From assembly GCA_949361645.1 (NCBI GenBank), contig OX442419.1:7402714-7466713 (forward strand): a DNA stretch of 64,000 nt, written 5' to 3'. Positions 21,712 through 32,900 of this stretch are shown one piece after another. The stretch comes from Spongilla lacustris. Taxonomy: Eukaryota > Porifera > Demospongiae > Spongillida > Spongillidae. How positions within the stretch are numbered: position 1 is the first letter of the stretch; each line of letters begins with the position of its first letter. A program made the translations under genes and the position numbers. The notes below the pieces were generated by a model. That model saw nothing but the letters and a program-made list of their open reading frames with translations, had not been told where the DNA came from and made no database searches.

Positions 21712-24000
21712 ATGTCATCCAACTCTCGATCCAAACGATCCGCAAAGCCTCCGCTGCGCATCACCAAAGACAATGCAGCAAAGGAGTCCTGCAGTGCCCC
21801 TCTTGAGCCACGTAAGTGAGCCACAGCCGTATTTATAGTCAAGTAGCAATATTTAGTGTAATGTACGTATAAAATATGCAAACTTAGTTGTCAAACCACA
21901 GAGAGAGCTGAGGTTCACTTTAAAAGGAGTATCTGTACATTTACATGCCCGCGTACAAATGAATGGCATATACAATAAAGTATAATATATTCATATGTGT
22001 GGTGTAGTGATACATGTACATGTATATGTATATGCGATCGTAGCCATAACCACGTCAAGCGCAGCAGTAAAATACACATGTATACTAAATGCGCTGTTCT
22101 TTTCATTAAATTAAATTATCGCAATTTATTGCTAATCAGCGTGTGCTAACACTCGCTCATGTGCAAGATACCCATTGATTAAGCCATCCATGCGCAGTGC
22201 GTCATTACACCATTGATCATGCATTCCACATGTGCTGTTCGGTGTATGGACCATTATATTGATATTATAAATACCTGAATTTAGAATGGTGTAACATTCT
22301 ATGTGTGGAAGACAACAAAGTCTACAAATGTTTGACCACAACTTTATCAACGGACGATAAGGAGCATGTCTCCAAAGAAGACTTACTGCCCGGCAACGAA
22401 CTTGTTTGGTCCTACAAAGGCAAAAAATACACAGTTATTCTCAAAGACATGAATGGTCAGTGGTACTGTTGCTTATATATATATGGAGTTATTTTTACCT
22501 GCATGTTGCAGATAATGCATCATCTTCAAATGAACACTACAGTGACAATAGTGCTGAAGAGGACATTGTGCTACCACCATTGCCTAGAGCATTGGATACA
22601 ACGCAGGTCTCAAAGGCTGTGAAGAAAGATGAAATGGTAGGGTGATTTTTTGTGTGTACTAGTATGACATATGTAATAAATCATCATCAGTTAATATAGA
22701 TTTATGTACCTACATACCTCTATTAGTGATTTTTATGCTAGGTCTAAAGAAATACCTGCACAATTCACACCTCAGCTCAATCCTCCTGTATTGTAGTAAT
22801 ACACTTTTTAGTAATATCTGTGCATCACAACCATGTATAAGAATCACTGCAACTTAAAGTCATGAGAGGTGGTTGGTGGACACATACATCTAGCCAAAAT
22901 TGCTATGATATTCTGCCTTTTTAGGATAAAGTGCATATAGATGGTTATACTTACCTCATTTATTCGACATATAGTTGGGTGGCTACTTCAGGATGGGATA
23001 ACTTTGTAATAGATATTGTACTCTATTTAGTCATATGTTCTGTACAGCCCAATCCAAGAAGACAGCTCAATCTTGATGTGGATCATGTTGATCAAAGCTC
23101 TGCATTGGTAATGATTTCAAGTGCCTTCATTTTGAACACTCCATATACTCATACATGTAGCATGGTGCTCTGGTAAAGGTTACAGATGAACTCCACGACA
23201 TTACACACATGATGGAAACATTAACAGTAAGTGACAAAATCCTGAGTTGTGAATTATTTGATTTGTGTATTAATAATAGGAAAGTGTTGGCAATTTGACT
23301 AAGCACATGGGGGTTCTCACTGATGCAGTGATGTTGTTGGTAGAACATTTACCAGTGCAATCAAGTTCTTTTACACAAGATGGTAACTTTTAAAAAATCT
23401 TTTCTTCCTTTTATAACATGTTGTCTGCATCACTATTTACAGCAGAGCAAGGAAATGATAATGCAGTTATAGGTATTTATGTTACAATCATACCCACTCA
23501 ATCCCATCCCTTATAAAATAGCAAAACCATCAGTGAGCCTGGTTGCAACAGGTGCTCAAGCAAGTGGCAGTGATATCATTCAGCCAACACCTCATCAGTT
23601 CATTTTGGTAACAATTTCTATCAATGCATACAATGTGATGATTATGTATTTTCATTTTAGGAAAGTGGCGTTAACCTACTTACCTTGAAGGCTGTGGACG
23701 TTTTCAAATATGCGCTCCTATTGATGGATGCCTTGTTTAATGACAAAGAAATGTCCACCTGTTGCTTTCAGCAATCAGAGAGGGGGGTAGCAAGTGCAAA
23801 AACCCCACTATCCCCAAGGCGTGTAAAGCTTCTTGAAGGTAAAATAAAATAGATATGCATTCATAATTATGTTCACACAATGCACAGATTGCATTGTGGA
23901 GAAATTTGGTCAGCAGACATACACAGAGTACTGCACACAAATCCGGGACAAGTGTAACCAAAAATGTCGAGACAAGGCAAAGAAGCTAACCAAGAAGTGA
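21712..24000 (+). CDS. BEN-domain-like accessory protein of the transposon
   Basis: Ten exons join in one frame (343 residues): 21712-21811, 22285-22455, 22512-22636, 23048-23107, 23161-23226, 23280-23382, 23443-23472, 23522-23607, 23661-23838 and 23888-24000, all with GT-AG borders. The start MSSNSRSKRSAKPPLRI is basic. Exon 2 (EDNKVYKCL, ELVWSYKGKKYTVIL) looks like the small N-terminal domain found ahead of many BEN proteins. Exons 5-6 form a heptad-like helical stretch (DELHDITHMMETL, LTKHMGVLTDAVMLL). Exons 9-10 (residues 248-343) have the BEN pattern: LLLMDALFNDKEM, LSPRRVKLLE, and a final IRDKCNQKCRDKAKK. BEN domains bind DNA or chromatin. By analogy with plant CACTA elements it could bind the subterminal repeats, which is an inference. 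Confidence 0.8.
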
Positions 24001-24222
24001 AGTTGTCATCCCCCAGTTGAACTACATGTATCGGTACAATGTAAGATCACTATGCACTCATGTTGAGTTGCTGACAAACCTCCTTCAATTTGATCATGAT
24101 TCCTGTTTACATAACCTTTCAGTGTTAAATGATCCAAAGTGTGTATAATACTGGTGCATTTTAACTAAACAACTCATGCCAGACATGCACAGACAACAAT
24201 TTAATATTTGTTTGATCAGAAT

Positions 24223-24550
24223 AAGAATCTTGACCAGGAAGGCAGGAATCTTGACCAGGAAGGCAGGAATCTTGACCAGGAAGGCAGGAATCTTGACCAG
24301 GAAGGCAGGAATCTTGACCAGGAAGGCAGGAATCTTGGCCAGGAAGGCCAGAATCTTGACCAGAAAGGCGGGAATCTTGGGCAAGAGGCAAGAATTTGGC
24401 GGCCATAATCTTGGATCTTGGCCAAGATCTTTGGCAAGATACCCAAGAATCTTTGGTACACTTGGGCAAGATCCTTGGCAAGATTAAATCCAAGATCTTG
24501 TCTTGCCACAAGATCTTATCCAAGATCTTGCCCAAGAACTTTTTGCTGGG
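24223..24550. repeat. right subterminal repeat array of the CACTA-like element
   Basis: About seven tandem copies of the 21 bp unit AATCTTGACCAGGAAGGCAGG (24225-24375), the last ones diverged. They are followed by dense CAAGATC, TTGGCAAGAT and CCAAGATCTTG words up to the terminus. The same words make up the left hairpin. Subterminal arrays like this are the usual binding sites of CACTA proteins. The long open frames here on both strands are repeat artefacts. Confidence 0.88.
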
Positions 24551-25320
24551 AGATTCTTCATCCCCTGCTAACAAGGCCCCGCCTCCTCTCTGCATCAGCC
24601 CCACACGCATCCTCTTGGCTTCCAGTGGTGCCTAGTGTAGAAACTGGGTTTGCACCTTGACCTCCATGAGTTCTGTGTAGGTATTAGGTGGTGGTTGGGA
24701 GTGGATATCTCCAGAGGGCTTCCCTGTCCTCTTTGTCCTAACACAGCATTAGATCCCCTGGGCCATCATGCTGCTACATGTAAGAAGGGTGGAGATGTGG
24801 TCACACGTCACAATCGACTTTGGGATGTAATTGTTGTTATCTGTCACCAACCACATCTTGGCGTCCAGGTTGAAGTTGGTAGCACCCTGACACCTGATGG
24901 GTCCTGATCCTGCCCAGCTGATGTTTCGGTTCGTGATTGGATTGCTGGCAGATTTGCTGCTTTTGATTTCACTGTGTCATCACCCCTCTCTGTCACATCA
25001 CTGAATCAAGCATGCACCACATCAGGCTCCACGCAGCAGAAGCCCGCAAGCATAGGGCAAATGACCCAAAATGCAGTGAGCTAGGGTGCATGGGTGTGTG
25101 TCCCTCTGGCAGTCGAGAGATATGGAAATTGGGGGAAGGAGGCCAAGGACACATTTCCCACCTAGCTATACCCATTTTGCCATCGGCACCCAAAAATCAA
25201 AGAGCAGCCTTGTCTTTGAGATATTAAGCAAACTAAACCTCACATTAGAAAGGTCCATCATGAGAGCTGTTATGGCCCAGACTCTTGTAGCTAAAACTAC
25301 TTTATCTGTAGGAGTATAAT
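24551..25320 (+). pseudogene. non-LTR retrotransposon ORF2 3' fragment
   Basis: Continuation of the copy split by the CACTA-like element. It shows SSSPANKAP at the start and WWLGVDISRGLPCPLCP at about 24690. The cluster LDPLGHHAATCKKGGDVV then RHNRLWD follows, with AAFDFTVSSPLSVTSL at 24955 and the downstream tail with EIWKLGEGGQGHI. Frame changes and stops show it is dead. This C-terminal Cys/His module follows the reverse transcriptase in the parent family. Confidence 0.8.
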
Positions 25321-26395
25321 TCTCCTGTATACATACATAAGTGGACTATTATAGTAAAGAACACAGGACAGTTCGGGGTGTATGGGTTGAATTTTATTTG
25401 ATTCAATTCAATGATCAGTTGTGTTCTAATGAAATATTTCATCTTTGCACACACAAGCGGAAATGTACACACACATACACATACACACAATTCAATACAC
25501 AAACATACATTGTACACATTTTCATGGTTTCGCATGCACGTAATTTTCAGTTGTATTCCATAGCTATAGTAGACCCATGCAGCAGGTTTTTATACTTATA
25601 GTAGCTATGTTGGCCTACTTTTAAAAAATGACACACATTTCAAAACGCCTACACGCTGCAGTCATACGCCATCTCCCACCCCTCCATTTCCCACTCCACA
25701 TCCCCCTTGGCGCACCTTATATTACTTGGAGATACTGTTGTGTATGAACTTTAAGGTTGTAATAATCCCATCCATGTAGTACACATGTAAAGGAAGTGGA
25801 AAAATTCCGCAGGGACGAAAATATGAATTGCACGCTAACCATGCAGGCCAGTCACGTTCAGCAGTGCATGGCGGATCCACGAAATAGGTGCGGGGGCTGT
25901 CACGTGAAGATTGGGCTGGGCAAACCACTTTCGCTGCCCAAAATTGGTCCGACACCGGGTACCGGTGTCATAGCGGATTTTGTCTCTCCTCAAATAGTGT
26001 CCCCCCGGACAGAATCTGCTAGCAGATTCTATTCTGTCCCCCCGGAACTCACTATGAAGGCTGATCTGCGGATACTATTGGTTTTCTCTTCTACTTATGA
26101 TAGTGGGCTTTCTTACCTGTCTGTGCTAATGAAATATTCTGCTCGGCATCAGAAAAAATTTGTTCCCTGAGGGAATTAACACATGTTATCGAAAACTTTT
26201 TCGATGTAATCCGCATCAAAAGCGGGTTCAGTTTCACAGTTTTCAGAAATTCTCTGTTCACTTGTATTGGAAGAACTGCTTTTTAGTTCCACAAAAAAGG
26301 ATTTTATGCACCAGAATAATAATGAATATACAGTATACATGTATTGGTACGTTCAGCCACTGTTCTTGCAGTCTTGTCAGCTATATATATAGACT
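25321..26395. other. intergenic stretch
   Basis: No gene recognised. A short perfect-type palindrome lies at 26007-26039 (GGACAGAATCTGC, TAGCAGATTC, then TATTCTGTCC), flanked by GTCCCCCCGGA on both sides. It looks like a small repeat-derived hairpin. Confidence 0.5.
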
Positions 26396-26399
26396 CACT

Positions 26400-26758
26400 T
26401 AGAAAAGTAGTAAACTAAGGTGATGATGTAACAATTGCCTCGCTCGGTTTTTGGGAGAGGACCAATCAGGTCTATTCCAACCTAAATTGATACACATGCA
26501 TGCATAACTTAAAGTAGGTCTGATAGAAAAATTGCAACTAACTCGATGCCAAACATTAGGTTGCATAAGTATGGGATGAAGAGGGGCTGCGGTCTTCATA
26601 AATTTAGCACCATACATTGGTGCTTTGGCAAACATCGCATGTCTTAATAAAAACTCATCCACATCTTTTATCTGCGTCATCCAGAAGAATTAACCTGGAT
26701 GAAACCATTTCTCTTGTTTTATCTCTTCCCAGGTGTCCACCTATATATAAAAAGCGCT
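26400..26758 (-). pseudogene. integrase-like relic (rve fold)
   Basis: On the minus strand, GGHLGRDKTREM and a later CDVCQ resemble the HHCC zinc domain of retroviral-type integrases. They are followed by TAAPLHPI with PNVWHR, an apparent intron (GTTAGT to TTTAG), then VGIDLIGPLPKTERGN with the first catalytic aspartate. A stop and at least two frame changes interrupt it, and the part with the second Asp and the Glu is missing. The 5' part is cut by the element at 26759-27219. It resembles integrases of Ginger/KRBA2-like or gypsy elements. Confidence 0.75.
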
Positions 26759-27219
26759 CACTGCAAAAATAAAAGTGTGAAGGCCACCTATAATCGCCCG
26801 TAGTACATGTACATGTGTACGTTTTAAAATGGGTGACCGTCCCACTAAACTTTATCTTATATAATTAGGTGTGATATCACACCATCGAGTGAGCTCGTGT
26901 GGATTCACTCCGTTATTTGGTGTGACCTTCACTCAGTTTTAGTTTGTATTAATAATTGATGACATTGTAAGATAAATGGTAACCTAGTTACGTATAAACC
27001 ATTCATGTCGTGATAGCGTGTAGAGTTAGGCATGCAGGTTGTAGTGCAGATGCTCAAGGGTTCGAATCCTTTTTTTCCTTCTGTTTTTTTTTCCCTACTG
27101 CTTTTTGGGTGAAATCACCGGCGCTTGGGTGTGACGGTCGCACTTGATTTGGTGTGTCTATTGGCGTACTACCTTCACATCAAAAAATAGGGGGCCTTCA
27201 CACTTTTGACTTTGCTGTG
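26759..27219. mobile_element. small CACTA-like non-autonomous element
   Basis: The ends CACTGCAAAAATAAAAGTGT (left) and ACACTTTTGACTTTGCTGTG (right) are inverted, and the inner parts GTGAAGGCC and GGCCTTCAC also pair. The terminal CAC and the CAGCAAA core resemble the ends of the 6.7 kb element. Only a 2 bp flanking match (CT) is seen. The interior contains GGTTCGAATCC, identical to a tRNA B-box. Confidence 0.6.
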
Positions 27220-29373
27220 CTATTATGATTAATGCATGGATCGATCTTAGCATGATCAAACTGTGTCTGTGTTGATCCTCCTCGGACACTTTTCAAGGGC
27301 GCTTGGTTATCGACTTTAGTGGCTCAATTATCTACCAACAACATGCAACCGTTTACACGTGCATTACTCATTGCCAGTAATTTCGGACGTTCATTACGTA
27401 TTCCTGAAGCGTCAATACAAACGTTCGTTAATTTCTCGCTCACGCGTCCATTGAAATGTATGGAACAAAGTACATTTGTGTTTACAAGTCTTTAAGAATT
27501 TCACTCTCCATTGCTTGAGAGTTATAATTGTTATATAAAGTTCGTATTCACTCTATACCCAACCAATATCAGTACCAATGTTGCAGCAAGGTGATGTAAT
27601 TAAATAAGGCACTTCTATTCACTATCACTATAGTAGTGGGTACCATGCAGATTACTGCTCTTATACTATCCAGCCATGCAAATTAAAGCAAATACCCCCA
27701 ATACATCAGTGTTGGCTCTGTGAATAGTCTTCCCTTGCCACTAGTTATACAAGCTACACGTTTCGAATAATGATATATCAGAGGATGTTTATAGAGAAAC
27801 ACTAGTTCTGCATTGTATTCAAAACTTCAAAGCACACTATAGTGCCTGGTATAATTGCATGCCATACTCAGTGTATGACAATATAAATTTTTGTAAGTAT
27901 TACACCCTTATGGAAACCATTGATTGACCAATTCAACCATTCAGTGTTATGACAACCTAATATAAATTCCACCCATTCCAGAGAGAGGCAACACATGTCA
28001 AAACATAAATGATGCCGGATAACATGGTGGCTTGCGATCGTTGTGCATGGGCCTGTAGCATGGTTCCATGAAGACTGCATGGATAAAAATCACCGCTTGT
28101 TACAAAAGAACAGTACTCTTTAATTTGTCATGGGGCGAGTACACCGCGTGCTTAAAATGCATATTAAAGATACTCGTCGCAAGCAATCCTCCGTACATGG
28201 TGTGTAAAAAGGAAAAGAATGGATATATATGAAGGGGTGTGTCCCGGCCTGAAAGGCAAGCAGGCCGGGATTTAAATGAATACATACTGCATGGAAAAAC
28301 AAAAGTTTATATACCTGCAGGTATTATGCAAATGTGTCTTATTTGTTATCGTCGACCTACATGTATACACCTCCCAATTGGCTCTAGCTCAGTCTCTCGC
28401 TGTTGTTAAACTGTCCTAACTATATATAAGTATAGCGGAACGGGTGAAATAAATGAAACCCTTGCATGCGGTCGTTGCAAGGCCACCTAATTCGTTTGTG
28501 ACGGTGGTTATGCCAGTGAACTACCAGTATATAGCTAAACTCCTTTAAAAAAAGAAACGAAGTAGTCAATCCTTGCACTTCTAGAAAACGAGTTCACTAT
28601 TTCTAGTGACATGCATAGTGAGTTTACAATGTACTTTGCCCTTGATATTGGGCCACATGTACAGCAACTGCTCCCATCAAAGTTAACATTAATAGTAGAA
28701 ACCACGTTGTAAGTGTAGGCCAAACCATTTAGCATAAACTACTTTGACAGAGAAACCTTATGGAATTAACGACCCGTATATTTACCGTATCATGTACATG
28801 TATAGATGCTCCGTATTACTCTGTACATGTATATCATTACACACAACTGATAACTAGCAAATGCAGGTCCATTCATGAATTTGTAAAACAAGAGCTTCAT
28901 ATGTAAGTCCCGGTAGAGTGTATAAGATAAGCCCCCTGTGCATGGGGACCTTACATGTAGATTATAACTGTGACGCGGCGACAAATTTTTCTAGGAAATT
29001 CGATTCCACTATTTTTTTTTCCTCAGGATGTTTTCCATGTAATTAACACCTGTTCACTTGATGGGACATGTTGCATAGACACTATTTATAATAAAGCGTC
29101 AACACGTTGGTAAAACTAATCAAACATGTATACGCGTATTAAAAGGATACTGGTTACCTTTATCTATTCTGATTATAGGATCAAGCCAATATAAATCATA
29201 GCTACTGTGCATATGCAAAGTATACATGCACAGTATGAATTAAATTGATGGCACTACCTTTGTAAAAAAATAGGATTTTGCTTTTTACAAAGAACAATAC
29301 TCACACGGAAGAAAATTCGAATCTGGAATAAATCCATTTACTACCAATGACATTTTAGTTATGCTTATAACAA
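27220..29373. other. AT-rich stretch without recognised genes
   Basis: No coding region, RNA gene or bounded repeat was recognised over about 2.1 kb. Short open frames near 28100-28300 have no domain. The right part begins to resemble the degenerate P450 end region from about 29230. Confidence 0.4.
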
Positions 29374-29455
29374 CTACATTCTTGATACAATCCCCGGATA
29401 TATAGATGCCATTTCTTAGTGTATGCGTAATCCCCAAGAATGTATGTAAATTTTC
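29374..29455 (-). pseudogene. degenerate duplicate of the P450 last exon
   Basis: It starts after a CAG acceptor with ENLHTFLGIT and aligns with the functional last exon at 29983-30060, but is 82 instead of 78 bases long. The extra bases near GATATATAGATGCC break the frame. With flanks (29230-29470) it is a tandem duplicate of the P450 3' end. Confidence 0.8.
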
Positions 29456-29982
29456 CTGTTCAAGTAGCAACGGAAGCTGAGCTGCTTTGATGTAGAGTGA
29501 TTGTATGTGTAGTTGAGTTGTCTGGTGTTATTTATGTACATGTATATTGGAAACAGTAACGATTTCTTGTACATGTACAAGTGTTTGAAATTTTTTAAAA
29601 GTAATTATACCGGTACATACAATCATAGGACTTGTGCTGTATCATACGGAAAATCAACTTTTATAATGGTATTTTACATTGTCTGATATGATTTTCAGCT
29701 CAATCAACACACATACCGGTACATGTATGTGCATAACAATGAAATCATTTTCTTGTACCGGCTACAATGTATAATTGAGATTTATGCATATGTAAAACTA
29801 ATCGTACATCAGCAGTATAATGTGTAATGACATAATATACAAACACATTTAGGATTAAATTGATTAACTAGTAGGATTTTTTGGTACAAAAGCAATACTC
29901 ACACTAAAGAAAATAACAAAAAATGGAAAAAAAAGTTTAAGTCCATTTACAGCCAATGATATTTTAGTTATGCCTAGAACTA

Positions 29983-32900
29983 CTACATTCTTGATGCAAT
30001 CCTCAGATTGATGCCATTCTTCGGTGCAAGGGTAATCTCCAAGGATGTCTGTAGATTTTCCTGTACATGGCAAAATTATTGTCATCATTCAAAACATTAT
30101 AGAAGATTCCATGTTGCACTTCCACTGATTCTGAGATTAATCTTTTGGTGTGTGCATTGGATTGATTTACTTCTGTGGTTTATGTACATAACACAAGTTG
30201 TGCCTTTCATTGAAAATTCTATACAGCAGTAAAGGTATTGTAATATTTGTACTGTTGACTATGTCTAGTCTCTCTGTCCTTCTCTGTCTGTCATTGTGCA
30301 TGCTCTATAGATGACGTCATAGTTGCCAGTCAGTCTGTCCATCTGTGAATTCCTATATAAGTGTATTGCTTGTGTGAGTACAGAGTTCTTGAATATAGCC
30401 TGCTGCCCGTGATTGGGCTGCACCATCCAGTCTACTGACAATACGCGTGTAACGTGTACATTGGCGACACTACATTGGCGACGAGGGCAAAAACACATGG
30501 CAGTCCACGGCGCGGTGGGTCAGTTCAATGAAGATGCGGAAGAATGGCCGGCATACTGCGAGCGGCTGATGCACTACTTCACTGCAAACGACGTCAAGAC
30601 GGACGAGAAACGTCGCGCTATCTTGCTCAGCGTCTGTGGAGCTCACATATATCAGCTGGTTCGCAGCCTGGTGTCTCCCGAAAAGCCGGCCGACAAGACT
30701 TTCGAAGAAATTGTGAAGTTGGTTCGTGAACATTTGACACCACCATCTTCGTGTATCGTGCGACGGTTTTATTTCAACTCTCGTTTCCAAAAAGAGACTG
30801 AGACAGTGGGGCAGTTTGTCGCTGAGCTTCGCCGTCTCTCCGAGTACTGTGAGTTTGGGGGTTCGCTAGACGAGATGTTACGGGATAGGTTGGTGTGCGG
30901 GTTACGTGATGTTCGAGTCCAACGCAGGCTTTTCGCCGAACCGAAGCTAACATTCACGAAAGCGTTCGAGCTGGCGCAGGCGGCCGAGCTCGCCGAGAAA
31001 AGTTCACAAGATATTTCAAGGGCGGGTACATCAGTCAACGCTCTGGAACCAAGGAGGGCGACAGCTGATCAAAAGGCCGACCATCCTACTCCTTGTTTCC
31101 GTTGCGGAGGTAGGCACAGTGCTTCAAAATGTCGTTTCAGGTCTGTGGAGTGCCACAAATGCGGTGAAAAGGGGCATCTGGCAAGAACGTGCCGCAGCAA
31201 GGAACAAACAGTTAAAAAACAGTTCGGTAATAGAGCTGGAAAACAGTCGACAAATCTGCTCGCAGAGCCGTTAGAGAAAGACGAGGACGTGGAAGACATG
31301 TATACCTTGTTCAACGTGAGCGATGTTTCCTTAGCGCCGTTCAGAGTTCCAATGGAGATTAATAAGGCTAGTCTTGAAATGGAAGTTGATACAGGTGCGG
31401 CCGCGTCGGTTATCAGCGAGGTCACCTACAAGACGCTTTGGAAAGAAAAATGCAACGAGAGACCTCCCTTGAAACACACCAATGCGTTGCTCCGTACCTA
31501 TACTGGCGAAAGACTGCGAATTCTGGGACGAATTTCAGTGCAGGTGCGTTACCAGAAACAAGAAGCCAATCTGGGCTTACTGGTAATTGGGGGAGATGGG
31601 CCGTCCCTCCTGGGGAGAGATTGGATTGGTAAGTTTCGGTTTTCATCTTGTCTAAATCGCGGAATTTTCCATACCAGCAGTCAAAGCACATTGCAGGAGA
31701 TACTGGGCAAGCATAAAGAGCTATTCAAGGATGAGTTGGGTCTGCTGAAGGGCACTCTGGTCAAGATCCATGTAAACGAGACCGCTACTCCCCTCTTTTT
31801 CAAGCCGCGAGCTGTTCCATATGCTGTCAGGGAGAAGGTGGAAAAGGAGCTGGAGAGGCTCGAGAAACTAGGGGTGATTGAGGCCATACAATTTTCAGAG
31901 TGGGCCGCTCCTGTTGTACCGGTGGTGAAAGGTGACGGCAGCATAAGGCTGTGTGGCGATTACAAGTTGACGGTCAATCGTGTAGCTAATCTGGAATGTT
32001 ATCCTCTTCCTCGCATAGACGATTTGCTGGCATCCCTGGGGAAGGGTAAAATGTTCTCGAAGCTGGACCTTGCAAATGCATATCTACAGTTGGCACTGGA
32101 GGACGAGTCAAAGAAATACGTCACGATTACGACACACAAAGGCCTCTATCGCTACAACAGACTACCTTTTGGTGTCGCATCGGCGCCAGCTATTTTTCAA
32201 AGGACAATGGAGAATCTGCTGAGGGACATAAGCAATGTGGTTGTATATCTGGATGATATTCTCGTTTCAGGTTCAACTGAAGCTGAGCACCTTCACACGC
32301 TGGATCGTGTCATGTCGCGTTTGGAAGAGCATGGACTACGCTTAAAGCTCTCCAAATGCGTCTTCATGGCTCCTTCTGTTGAGTACCTGGGCCACCACAT
32401 CTCAGCTGATGGCATTCGTCCAGCGGAAGGGAAGAAACGTGCCATAGAGGATGCTCCAAGACCTCAGAACGTTGGGCAGCTGAGATCGTTTGTGGGTCTC
32501 CTGAATTATTACGGCAAGTTTTTGCCCAACATGGCTGACATACTCGCTCCACTGTATAGGCTGCTCCGGAAGGGTGCTGCTTGGTGCTGGGAGGCAGAAC
32601 AGGATGCGGCGTTCAACCATGCAAAGCAGCAACTGTCCTCCTCCAGCCTGTTGATCCACTTTGATCCAGAAAAGGAGTTAATCCTTTCATGTGATGCTTC
32701 ACCCTACGGGCTTGGAGCAGTTTTGTCTCATCAGCTGAAAGATGGATCTGAGAGGCCGATCGCGTATGCGTCCCGTACCTTAGCACCTGCCGAAGCCAAA
32801 TACTCTCAAATAGAAAAGGAAGGCTTAGCGATCGTTTTTGGGGTTAAAAAGTTCCATCAGTACCTTGTGGGCAGAAGCTTCACGATTTACTCCGATCATA

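Larger units (their letters stand above)
17848..24550. mobile_element. complete CACTA/EnSpm-like DNA transposon
   Basis: The terminal inverted repeats are CCCAGCAAAAAGTTCTTGG (17848) and CCAAGAACTTTTTGCTGGG (ending 24550). They are flanked by the 3 bp duplication AGA (17845-17847 and 24551-24553), as expected for CACTA elements. Removing the element joins TTTAGAGCTCTCTTAGA to TTCTTCATCCCCTGC and restores a non-LTR sequence that aligns with 13225-13260, which confirms the borders. The 6703 bp interior carries two divergent spliced genes: a transposase (minus, 18334-21620) and a BEN-like protein (plus, 21712-24000). CAAGATCTTG-rich subterminal repeats lie at both ends. All splice sites and frames look intact, so the copy may be young or active. 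Confidence 0.88.

Noticed and set aside
24094..24660. Several overlapping 66-149 codon frames on both strands
   Set aside because: They are translations of the 21 bp subterminal array and the CAAGATC-rich sequence next to the transposon end.
26990..27075. Possible tRNA gene around GGTTCGAATCC
   Set aside because: Only the T-arm/B-box fits; no acceptor stem, D-arm or A-box of correct spacing could be paired.
30413..30496. Upstream extension of the gypsy gag frame into the LTR at 30413
   Set aside because: No need for a start inside the LTR; the ATG at 30497 follows the primer binding site.
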